64,000 bases of DNA from Struthio camelus (lineage: Eukaryota; Chordata; Aves; Struthioniformes; Struthionidae): positions 661,356-725,355 of the forward strand of contig NC_090943.1 in NCBI RefSeq assembly GCF_040807025.1, in the 5' to 3' direction. Within the stretch, counting starts at the first letter, position 1, and every line of letters starts with the position of its first letter. This document shows, piece by piece, positions 24,401-36,400 of this stretch. The notes below the pieces were generated by a model, which was not told the DNA's origin, ran no database searches, and worked only from the letters and a program-made list of their open reading frames with translations. A program made the position numbers and the translations under genes.

Positions 24401-27400
24401 GCTGGAGGCGCCGGGCGCAGGCACCCTGGGCGCCGGCGGGGGGGACCCGCTCACCGCGATGTCGTCGCAGGAGCGGGGACAGGAGGGGCCGCAGCGGCTG
24501 TACGCAGAGCCCTCCACGGCGGCGCAGTCCAGGGCTGCGGGCACGGGAGAGCAGGCGTCAGGGCGCGCCGGAGGCGGCCGCAACACCCAGTGCCCGCTCG
24601 GCCCCGCGGTGGCTCACCCGGGCACTCCTGGGGGTTGCAGGCCTCCACCTGGACTGGGGCCCCCTCGCAGAAGTCGCCCTGGCCCTGGGGAGCGGGGCTG
24701 CTGCAGGCTCTGCTGCGGCTGCGCACGCCCTGCCCGCAGCTCCGGCTGCACCCGCTCCAGGGGCTCCAGGCACCCCAGCCGCCGGGCCCTGCGCCGGGCA
24801 AAGCACCCTCAGCCACCGCCGGGGCTGGCCCGGGGGCTGCCGCGGCCGGTGCATGCAGCCCCCTAGGTCCCCGCTGCCCCGCGCCCCCCGCCTCCTGCTC
24901 GTGCATGCACGGAGGCGATGCACGTGCCGGCGGCCGGGTCGGCCACGTGCCCGTCCCCAGGACGGCCGGGTGCGGGCCGGCGGCACTCACGGGAGCAGGG
25001 CTCGAGGATGCAGGGCCGCTCGTCCGGCTGCGGCCCCGGGCAGGGCGGCCCGGCCTCCGGGCAGAAGCGGTACCGGCGCTGCAGGCCCAGCCCGCAGGAG
25101 ACCGAGCAGTCGCTCCAGGGGGTCCAGGCGGACCAGCGCCCGCTTGCTGCCCCGGGAAGCACAGTGGGCATCAGGCTGGCCCCCGGCCGCGGGCACCCCC
25201 AGCCCCCCAGCAGCCCAGACACCAGCCGACGGCCACCCCCGGCCCATGCACGGCTGCTTTCCTGGGGGAAGACACGGGGGTCCCCAGGCTGCTCTGTGCA
25301 CGGGTCCCTCGCTTTGGGGCTGGTCCCTCGCTTTGGGGTTCATCCCTCATTTTGGGGCTTGTCTCTCACTTTGGGGCTCGTCTTTCATTTTGGAGCTGTT
25401 CTCTCACTTCAGGGCTGGTCCTTCACTTTGGGACTCGTCCCTCATTTTGGGGACTCGTCCCTCATTTTGCAACTGGTCCCCCAGCTTTGGGGCTGGTCCC
25501 TCACTTTGGGGCTGGTCCCTCGCTGCCCCGGGGCAGGGCTGGGATGTGACAACCCCGTGCAGCATGTTGCCCTGACCCAGCCCCGAGGCCCAAGGCCCCC
25601 CAGTCCTGGGGACAGCAGGAACAAGGGGACCTTTGGGGACCCGGGGCAGAGGACGGGGGGTGGTCGCTGGCCTGGGGCCGGTCCGCGATGCTGCAGCACA
25701 GGGGTGAGCACAGTGCTGGGGCAGCAGAGCCCCCCACCCCACGCACGCCCTGCCCGGGGGCTCTTGCAGGAGCCCCGTCTGCACGGGGGCTCAGGCCTTA
25801 CCATCATCGCAAGCCGCCCGGGAGCAGTTGGTGATCCGGCCAGCGATGCAGGAGCTGGGAGAGGGAAGAGAGCAGCCGGTCGGAGCCGGGCAGCGGAGGG
25901 GGGCACGGTCAGGGCAAGGGGGTCCCCGGCACTGGCACTCACCAGTTCTCGCAGCCCCGGGGCACGGCGGCTCCGGGAGGGTAGAGCTCGCCGTCGGCGG
26001 CGCAGGGGCACTCCGTCTCGGCCACGCACTCGTTGTTCTGCAGGAGACAGCGCCGCGCGCCGGCGTCGGACACAGCCCGCGGCAGAGGCAGCGGCCAGCC
26101 AGCCCATCGTGGGGGCGTCGGGCCTGCCGAGCCCGCGCCGCCCACCGCGGAGACCCCGGCCCCACGATCGCCCCGCTCACCAGCAGCACGGCACCCGTGG
26201 GGCAGTAGCAGCCGGGGTGGCAGGTCCCGTTGGCGGCGGGCGCCGCGCTCAGCTCGGCGCACGAGGCCGAGATGTCGGCACACTCCTTCCACACCTTCCC
26301 GGCCGGGCAGGCGCCCGGCGCCTCGCCTGCGGAGCCGGACAGAGGGGCTGCACCCGCCTGGCGCGAGCCGGGCTGCAAAGCCCCGGGGCTGCGCGCGGGG
26401 CCGGTGCCGTGCGGCATGCAGCCAGCCGAGCCCGCACCACCCCCGGCACATCACCGGCGTCCCGCCGGGCTGCGGGCAGAGCCACCCTCCGGGACCACAC
26501 GCGGTGGGAGGGACCATGCCCCAGGGGGTCTCACGCTGGAGGGATGGACCGCGCTCGCCGAGGGGCTGCTCGGGCGGACGGGCTCACCGGGGCAGGGTGC
26601 GAGGTTGCAGGTGCTGAACTCGAGGCCGCTCGGGGGGGAGCCGGTCCGCGTGCGGTTCCTGTAGCCGCCCCCGCAGGGCACCGAGCACTCCGACCAGGGT
26701 CCCCACTCCACTCCGGCACCTGCGCACACGGCAGGAGGGGGCTCCGGGCACTGCCAGGCCCCCCTGGGGTGCCCACCCTCGCTGCACGCCCCAGGAAAAG
26801 CCCCCCCAGGGGGCACAGGGCCCGGCGCCGGGCCGGCTCACCGCGGCAGGGCTGCAGGCTGCAGAACTCCATCTCCACGCCGGGGCCCCGGCAGTCGCGG
26901 CCCCCAAAGGCGGCCGGCGGAGTGGAGCCGGTGCGGTACCGCCGCCGCGTGCCCACGTTGCAGCTGCGGCTGCAGGCGCTCCACGCCGTCCAGCTGCTCC
27001 AGCCGCAGTGCACTGCGGAGAGGCGCAGGGACCTCGCTGCAGCCCCGGTGCCGCCCTCCGCCCCGCGGCGCGCCGAGGGCACCCCGGCTTCCCGCCGCCC
27101 GCGCTGGCCCGGGGCCTGGCCTTGCACCCTGCTCTGCCTGCAGCCAGGCATGGGGAAGGCCCCGTCCCCTGGCATCCCGCCCCTCCCAGGCACAGCGGGA
27201 GGCACGTGGAGAGCGGCTCCATCCAGACAGGCTTGGGAAAATTCCTGCTCTCCAGGCACCCGCTCCGGTGAGTTACCCTCGCCGCGCGCCTAAGCGCTTC
27301 TGCTCTACCCCAGCGGGACGCGGCATTACCTGGGCACGGCTTGGCGCCGCACACCATCTCCCCGGACATGCAGGTGCTGCAAGAGATGGGGGTGAGGCTG

Positions 27401-30400
27401 GGTGAGCAGGGCCGGAGCACCTCGGGACACCAGCAGTCCCGGCTTGGGAGCCGACTGCACCCCGGGAGCCCCCTGTGCCTCAGGAGCCCCCTGCACCCTG
27501 GGAGCCGCCTGCACCCCGCGAGCCCCCTGCACCCTGGGAGCCACCTGCACCCCGGGAGCCCCCTGCACCCTGCGAGCCCCCTGCATCCCAGGAGCCCACT
27601 GCACCCCAGGAGCCCCCTGCACCCTGGGAGCCCCCTGCACCCCAGGAGCCACCTGCACCCCTCGAGCCCCCTGCACCCCAGGAACTGCCTGCACCCTGAG
27701 AGCTGCCTGCACCCCAGGAGCCCCCTGCACCCCTCGAGCCCCCTGCACCCCGGGAGCCCCCGCACCAGTTGTTGCAGGTGTCGAGGGCGGTGGTGTCGCC
27801 GGGCTGGTACAGGGTGCCGCGGTGGTAGCAGAGGCACTGGCTGCGCGGCACGCAGGTGTCGTTCTGCAGGAAGAGCCCCTCGGGGCAGTAGCAGCCCTCG
27901 TAGCAGTGGGCTGCGCACTCCACGCCGGCGCCCTGGTCCAGGCAGAGCCGCGGGCAGGCGCCCCCGCCGCGCCGGCACTCCTCCGCCGTCCGGTAGACCA
28001 TGTTCCCGGGGCACAGCGCTGCAAGGAGAGGGGCCGCGCGTGGGGGCCGTGCCCAGCGAGGGGCGCCCGGCGGGAGCACACGTGCTCCTCACGGGCGCCG
28101 TCCCACATCCCAGCCCCGCATGCGGGGCAGCCCGGCGCCTGCCCACCTCTGCAGGGCTGCGTGTTGCAGTCGCGGGTCTGGACGAGGGGGCCCGTGCAGC
28201 CGGGACCCCCGTAGGCCGGGTGGGAGCAGCTGCGGTTGCGCGTCTGCACGCCGGCGTCGCAGGGAGCCGAGCACTCGGACCAGGCTGTCCAGGGCGTCCA
28301 GACGCCGTCCACTGCCGGAGAGGGGCGGCGGGACGGGCTTGGCCGGAGGGTCCCGAGCTCACCGCAAGCTGCGGAGATGCCCAGCAGCGGGGGCCCAGCG
28401 GGCGCGGACGGCGCGGACGGGGCTCCTGGGGACGCCCGGCTCCAGCGCCAGAAGCCGCTCGGCCGCCCTGCCTGCCGCCCCGTCCCGCCAGGCCGTGCCC
28501 CAGCTCCGGGCACCTCGCCGCGGGGACGCGGACCTTACCCGGGCAGGGCGGCGTGTGGCACAGCTCCTCCTGCAGCGCCGGCCCCGGGCAGCCGCCGGCG
28601 TCGCCGCAGTGCCGGAAGCGCTTCCTCACCCCGACCCGGTCCACGTGGTGGAAGCAGGTTTTGGAGCAGGGCGACCAGGACGTCCAAGCGCTCCAGAGGC
28701 CGCCTGGCTCTGCCGGGGGACGCGGTGGCACGGTGCTCCGGGGACCGCAGCGGGCACCCGCGCCCCCCCCACCCCGCGCCCAGCTGCAGCCCGGCGCGTC
28801 TCGCAGACGGGCGGCGTGCACGTACCGGCGGCGCAGGGCACGTGGCACCGGCGCACCTCCCGGGCGTCCCCGTGGCAGGGGGCTCCGCCGCCGGCCGCCG
28901 CGGGGTTGGAGGGGGACCTGCGGGCGAAGTGCAGCGTGGCCGCCCCAGCTCGGCCAGCGGTGCCCCCGCCCGCTGGCCGCCCCGGCCGCACCGCCCCGCA
29001 CCTGAAGCGCTCCTGCACGCCCACACCGCAGCTGCGGTCGCAGGCCGTCCACGCCGACCACGCCGACCAGCCGCAGTCGACGGGGCAAGCCACGTCCTCG
29101 CACCTCACCGCCCCGTCCAGGCACACGCTGCGGGCAGGCGGCGGGCGGGCTCAGCACGCGGGCACCGCAGCCCGCCGCGAGCCGAGCCCAGGGCAGGGAC
29201 CGGGGCCGGGGTGCAGACGGCCCGGAGGCGTCACGGGGAGCCGGCGCTCACCACTGGCTGCAGCCGTCGCGGAGGAACAGCTCGCCGGGCAGGCGGCGCT
29301 CGGGGCCAGCGCCGCAGTGGCACCGGCTGACGTTCACGCAGCCGCCCTCCTGCAGGAAGAGCCCCGGCGGGCACCGGCAGCCTGCCCGGAGCGCACCGTC
29401 AGCCCCGCCGGCGCACGCACCCCTGCAGCATCACGGGGCGCGGGAACCGCCGGCTGGCCGCCCGCGGCGGGGACGTCCCCGTGCCCAGGGACCCCGCGCC
29501 CCAGACCTGACGGCGGGTCCCCGGGGAAAGCAGGGTGCACAGCCAGGTTTGCAGCCAGGGGTGCGCACGCGTGCGTGCCCGCGCTGGCCGGGGCAGCGCT
29601 GCCCGCGTCGCCGGCCGGGCCGCTCACCTTCCTCGCAGGGGCTGCGGCAGCTCCGCGTGGCGCTCAGGTCCCCGCAGGCCTGGGCGCAGGGGGGCACCAG
29701 CCCCCGCTCGCAGTCGCCCGCCCGCACGAGCACCATGTCGGGGCCGCAGTCTGGAGGGGAGGCAGAGGGGGCTGCGGCGGGGCTGCGGCCGGGGGGGCGA
29801 GCGCCCCGAGCCGCGGCGCCCGGCCGCCCTACCTGCGGCGTCCCCGCAGGGCTGCAGGTTGCAGGCTTCGGTCTGCACGGCGTCGCCCGGGCAGGGCTGG
29901 CCCCCGTTCTTGGGCGGCGGGTCGGCGCAGCTCCGCGCCCGGCTCCGCGCGCCCCCCCGGCACTCGGCGTCGCACTGCGACCAGGCGCCCCAGGGCGCCC
30001 AGGCGCCGGGCACTGGGGGCCGGAGGCAGCGCGGGCAGGCGAGAGTCTGGGTGCACCCCGGCCCCCCCGGCCCGGCCCCACGTCCCCATGCAGGGACCAG
30101 GGACCCCATGCGGATCCCACACAGGGGATGGAGACCACACATAGACCCCATGCAGGCACCAGGGACCCCACGCAGACCCCACGCAGGGGATGGAGACCCC
30201 ATGCAGACCCCACACCTGGGACGGGGACCCCACGCAAAAACCATACAGGGACCCAGGACCCCACGCAGACCCCAGACAGGGGACAGAAACCTCACACAGA
30301 CCCCATGTAGGAGATGAGGACCCCATGCAGACCCCACGCAGGGACCAGGGACCCCATGCAGACCCCACGCAGGGGAGGGGGACCCCAGACAGATACCAGA

Positions 30401-33400
30401 CAGGGACCAGGGACCCCACACAGACTCCACGCAGGGGATGGGGACCCCACGCAGACCCCATGCAGGAGATGAGGACCCCACGCAGACCCCGGACAGGGGA
30501 TGAGGACCCCCCACAGATGCTGGACAGGGGATGGGGATCCCATGCAGACCACACACAGGGGATGGGGACCCCACGCATGTCCCAGGCAGGGGATGGGGAC
30601 CCTACACGGACAGTGGGCAGGGGATGGGGACCCCACGCAGACCCCACACAGGGACCGGGGACCCCACGCAGACCCCAGACAGGGACTGAGGACCCCACAC
30701 AGACCCCGAGTAGGGACTGGGGATCCCACACAGACCCCAGGCAGAGACCGGGAACCCCACGCAGGGGACAGGGACCACATGCAGACCCCGGACAGGGACC
30801 AGGGACCCCACACAGACTCCACACAGGGGATGGAGACCCCACACAGACCCCAGACAGGGACCAGGGACCCCACACAGACCCCATGCAGGGGATGGGGACC
30901 CCACACAGACCCCATGTAGGAGATGAGGACCCCATGCAGACCCCACGCAGGGACCAGGGGCACCACACAGACCCCACGCAGGGGATGGGGACCCCATGCA
31001 GACCCCACGCAGGTACCAGGGACCCCACACAGACCCCACGCAGGGGATGGGGACCCCATGCAGCCGTACCTGGGCAGGCGCGGAGGAAGCAGGAGCGGCT
31101 GTCAAAGTCGGGGCGGTCGCAGGTGCCCCCCGGCAGGGCGTTTCGCAGCAGCTCCCGCCGGCGGAAGATGACCCCCAGCCCGCACGAGCGGCTGCACTCG
31201 CTCCAGCCGCTCCAGGCGGACATGATGCAGTCGACTGGCGGGACGGATGCAGCGGCCTCAGCGCCCAGCACGCCGGCCCTGTCGGTGCTCCACAGCGTCC
31301 CGGTCCCCCAGGCGCAGCCCACCCGCCGGGCTCTGCTGCCCCGGTCCCCGTGGGACACCAGCTCATCCCGTCATCCCCTCATCCCGCGGGCCCGGCCCGG
31401 AGCGGGACAAACGCACGGCCCCCCAGATGCAGGAGCCAGCGGGGATGGGAGACGCTCCAGCCGCCGTTCCCAGCCCCCGTACCGCAGTCGCTCTCGTCAG
31501 AGCCGTCGGTGCAGTCACGGCGCAGGTCGCAGCGCTTGTCCGCCGCCAGGCACTCCCCAGAGCGGCAGGAGAACTGCTTGGGCGAGCAGGTGGGGGGCCC
31601 GGCCGTGGGCACCAGCGGGCCGGCTGAGGCTGCGGGGCTGCCTGTGGGCACAGAGCCGGGCTGGCATGGCGGCACAGCATCCCCAGAGCATCCTGGCGGC
31701 TCCCAGAGCATCCCACCCCGGCAGCTCCCAGAGCATCCCACTGGCTCCTGGAGCATCCCACCCCAGCAGCTCCCAGAGCATCCCACTGGCTCCTGGAGCA
31801 TCCCACCCCGGCAGCTCCCAGAGCATCCCGCTGGCTCCCAGAGCATCCCACCCCAGCAGCTCCCAGAGCATCCCACTGGCTCCTGGAGCATCCCACCCTG
31901 GCAGCTCCCAGAGCATCCCACTGGCTCCTGGAGCATCCCACCCCGGCAGCTCCCAGAGCATCCCGCTGGCTCCCAGAGCATCCCACCCCAGCAGCTCCCG
32001 GACCATCCCAGCAGCTCCCAGAGCATCCCGCTGGCTCCCAGAGCATCCCACCCCAGCAGCTCCCAGAGCATCCCAGCAGCTCCCAGAGCATCCCACTGGC
32101 TCCTGGAGCATCCCACCCCGGCAGCTCCCAGAGCATCCCGCTGGCTCCTGGAGCATCCCACCCCAGTAGCTCCCAGAGCATCCCACTGGCTCCTGCAGCA
32201 GCCCACCCCAGCAGCTCCTGGAGCATCCTGGTGGCTCCTGGAGCATCCCGCTGGCTCTCAGAGCATCCCACCCCAGCAGCTCCCAGAGCATCCCAGCAGC
32301 TCCCAGAGCATCCCGCTGGCTCCTACAGCATCCCACCCCTGCAGCTCCCAGAGCATCCCGCTGGCTCCCAGAGCATCCTGCTGGCTCCTGGAGCATCCCA
32401 CCCCAGCAGCTCCCAGAGCATCCCAGCAGCTCCCAGAGCATCCCGCTGGCTCCCAGAGCATCCCACCCCGGCAGCTCCCAGAGCATCCCGCTGGCTCCCA
32501 GAGCATCCCGCTGGCTCCCGGAGCATCCCACCCCAGCAGCTCCCAGAGCATCCCAGCAGCTCCCAGAGCATCCCGCTGGCTCCCAGAGCATCCCACCCCG
32601 GCAGCTCCCGGAGCGCCCCGGCGGCCGCGGGCCGCGCTCAGGGCAGTGCACCTCTCCCGAGCCATCTAGGCAGCCGTCCCACCCGGGGCACGAGGCGACG
32701 GCCGCCCGCAGCCAGCAGTGCGCAGGCAGTGGGGCAGCAGCTGGGCTGGGGGGGCCCCACAGCACCCAGTCCCATGGCACCCTGCCCCACGGCATCCTGC
32801 CCCACAGCACGCCAGTCCCACGACTCCCTGCCCCACGGCACCCTGCCCCACAGCACCCCAGTCCCATGGCACCCTGCCCCACGGCACCCTGCCTCACGGT
32901 ACCCTGCCCCATGGCACCTTGCACCATGGCACCCTGCCCCACAGCACCCCAGTCTCACAGCACCCCAGCCCCATGGCACCCTGCATGATGGCACCCTGCA
33001 CCACGGCACCCTGCCTCACGGCACCCTGCCTCACGGTACCCTGCCCCATGGCACCTTGCACCATGGCACACTGGCCCACGGCACCCCAGCCCCACAACAC
33101 CCCAAACCCCACAACATCCCAGTCCCACGACACCCCAAACCCCACAACACCCCACCCCCACAGCACCCCAGCCCCACGACACCCCAGTCCCACAGCACCC
33201 CAGCCCCACGACACTGCAGCCCCACGACACTGCAGCCCCACAGCACCCCAGCCCCACAGCACCCCAGCCCCACGACACCCCAGCCCCACAGCACCCCAGC
33301 CCCACGACACCCCAAACCCCACGACACCCCAGTCCCACAGCACACCAGTCCCACAGCACACCAGCCCCACAGCACCCCAAACCCCACAACACCCCAACCC

Positions 33401-36400
33401 CCCAGCCCCCCAGCCGCACAGTGCCCCCTTACCTGCAGGCGTCGGGGGGCTGACCCCGGTCGGAGCCGGCCGGGAGGGGGCCGTGGGCTGTGCCGTGCCG
33501 CCGGCAGACACCGTCACCGCGGCCATGCGCGGCCCGGGGGGCCCCACGGAGGGAGCGGGGCTCTGCAGCCCGGCGGGGAGGGCCACGCTCAGCCCCGGCC
33601 CCCCGGAGCCCCCCGGCCCGGCGGTGGCCGCCGCGTCCTCCTCGGCTGCCGGCTCCCCTGCGCGGGGCAAGGACAGGCTGCGGCACGGGCCAACCCCCCC
33701 GCCCCGGTGCCCCCCAACCGTGTCCGCCCCCCCCCCTCCAGCCCCACTGCAGGCAGGCAGCGGGGGGAGCGGGGACCCGGCGCGCTCACCCGCCGGGCAG
33801 CCCAGCAGCTCCAGGCGCAGGCTGCCGCCGTGCTGCAGCGGCACCAGCCGCAGGTAGCGGGCCAGGACGAGGGGCCGCAGGTCGTGCCGCACCGGGCTCT
33901 GGCCGCCCGCGCCGCCCTCCAGCACCTGGGTGGGCAGGGTGGCGGGTGACCGGCGGGGGCCGTGCCGAGCCGGGGCAGGGGGGCAGCCCCACGGCCCGCC
34001 GCCGGAGCCCGGGGTACCTGCGGGATGCCGGGTGCCCCGGCGTAGTCGCGGTAGCGCAGCCCGTCGTCGCTGTACGCCAGGCGGTAGCCCCCCGCCGCCA
34101 CGACGGCGCTGACGAAGGTGGGCGCCAGCAAATCCACCTGGAAGTAGGAGCCGGCGGCGCCCGCCCTAGGAGACCGCGGCGTGAGCCGAGCCGCCTGGGC
34201 GCCGGCTTTTTCCCCAGGGCACGGAGGTCGGGGCGGCCCGGTTCCCACGCTCTCCCGGCGGGCGCTGCACCCGCCAGCCCCCTCCCCAAAACCGGCGCCT
34301 AGCCCCCCGCCCCGGCGGCTCACGTGCTGGGCTCGCCGGCCTCGGCGCCGTCCTGCTCCGGGGACGCGCTGAGCTGGATGCGGCCGTCGCTCAGCCCCAG
34401 CGGCCGGTCGCAGGAGCCTGCGGAGCCCGGGGCAGAGCAGGGCAGCGGCGGAGCTCCCCCCATCCCTCCCCGTCCCCCCCCGCCCCAGCCCCTGCCCCGG
34501 CTCCCCGCGTACCTGCCGGGGTGGGCACGACGCCCGCGGGCAGCAGCCGGCCGCCGGGCTCCGGGGACGCCTGCGAGGCAGCGGGCAGCCGAGTGAGCCG
34601 GTGCCGGGCGGCAGCGGGACGCGGGCGCAGCCGGCCCCCACTCACCTGCTCCGCGCCGGGGGGCCGAGGCGGCTCGGCGGCCGGGCCGGGGGCGCTGGGT
34701 CTCGCGGGGGCGGCGGAGCTGCGGGAAGCAGAGCGGGTGGCTAGGATGGTGCTGGGGGGGGGGACGCTGCGCATCCCCAGCGGCCGGACAGAGCGGGGGC
34801 AGCGGGGTGACCTCGGCGCCGTGCCCCACGGGCAGCCCCACGGCGCCCTCCTCCGCGGCGGGGCGCTACCTGGCCCAGGCGGCGGGCGCGCAGCCGGCCT
34901 CGTCGGCGCTGTCCGGGCAGTCCGGACGGGGGGACCCTGCCGAGGGAGAGCAGAGGAGGGAGCTGCGGGAGGCCACGGGGGGGGGGGAGGACACCCCTCT
35001 TGCAGCCCCCTGCCCAGCCTCGGGGCGCCCGGTCCTGCCGCAGCCCCCGCACCTGGTCCGCAGCCCAGCAGCTCGGCGCGGAGGAAGATGCCGTTGTGGA
35101 AGTCCTGGGGCAAGATGCGGACGTGCCGGGCCTGAAGCATGCGCCCGAACGTCCTCGCCACCGGCGTCGTGTCGTCAAAGTTGCCCTGGAAGAGCTGCAC
35201 GGACAGCAAGGCGGGGGGGGGTTCAGGGGGGCAAGGCCATGCAGAGCAGGGGGCACGCAGGGGGGTGCAGGCACAGGAGGAGCACAGCCGTGCACATGCC
35301 TGTGCACGCACAAATGCACACACCCCCCATGCACGCGCACACACACACACACACACACACACCCCGTACACACATAAACACACACACACACACCTACCTC
35401 TGCATGCACAAATGCATATACACACTCCTGTGCATGCGCAAACACACGCCCCCCGTGCACACACAAGCACACGCAAACACACCTGTGCACACACAAATGC
35501 ACACACTCCTGTGCACACACACATACACACACCTGTGCATGCACACACACACACACCCCTGTGCACACACAAATGCACACACACTCCTGTGCATGCACAA
35601 ACATGTGCCTGTGGAGACACACACACACACCTATGCATGCACAAACACACCTGTGCACACACAAACACACACACACACACACCCCTACCTGTGCATGCAC
35701 AAATGCATATACACACACCTGTGCATGCACAAACACACACACTCCTCTGCGCACACACACACAGCTGTGCATACACAAACACACACATAGGCAGCCCCAT
35801 GCACACACACGCACACCCCCCGCCCCGTGCATGCACCGGCACTCATGCAAAACACGCCCCCGACACGCGTATCCCTGTCCACGAGGGAGGGACCACACGC
35901 CACAGTCATGTACCCGGCAGTCCCCCGTCTCCCTCCGTGCGGCGGCAGAGGAAAGGCCCAAGGCGCCGGCCCGGGCGGCTGGGGGTGCCCGGACCCTCAG
36001 AAAGGGGATGGCCGGGGCTGGAGGCCGCAGGGGTCGTGCCTGCCCGCTCTGCCTCCGTGACGGACGGGGAGCCACCGCGGCGGGGGCCAGCAGGCAGAGA
36101 CGAGGGGGCCACGCCGGGGGACCGGCCCCCCCCTCCATACACCGAGCATTTGCCAGGGCCAGGACGGGGCACGGGGAGCGTCCTGGCCTGGGGGCACCCA
36201 CGGCGCCGGGCAGCCCGGGCTGGGGCTGGGCTCTGGCCCCCAGGCTCAGGCTGAGCCCAGGGCTTTCCCCGGTCTGGGACGGGGCCAACCACCAGCTGTC
36301 TGGCACGGGGAGACTCAAGGATGCCGGGAGGCAGCCGAGCGGCACGGGCAGGATGCAGCATCCCCTGGCTCCATGCAACCTCCCCTGCAGTGCATGCACA

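Noticed and set aside
30190-33949. Long frames rich in [11 protein letters not shown] and [14 protein letters not shown]
   Set aside because: 45-bp and 15-bp intronic arrays whose period is a multiple of three.
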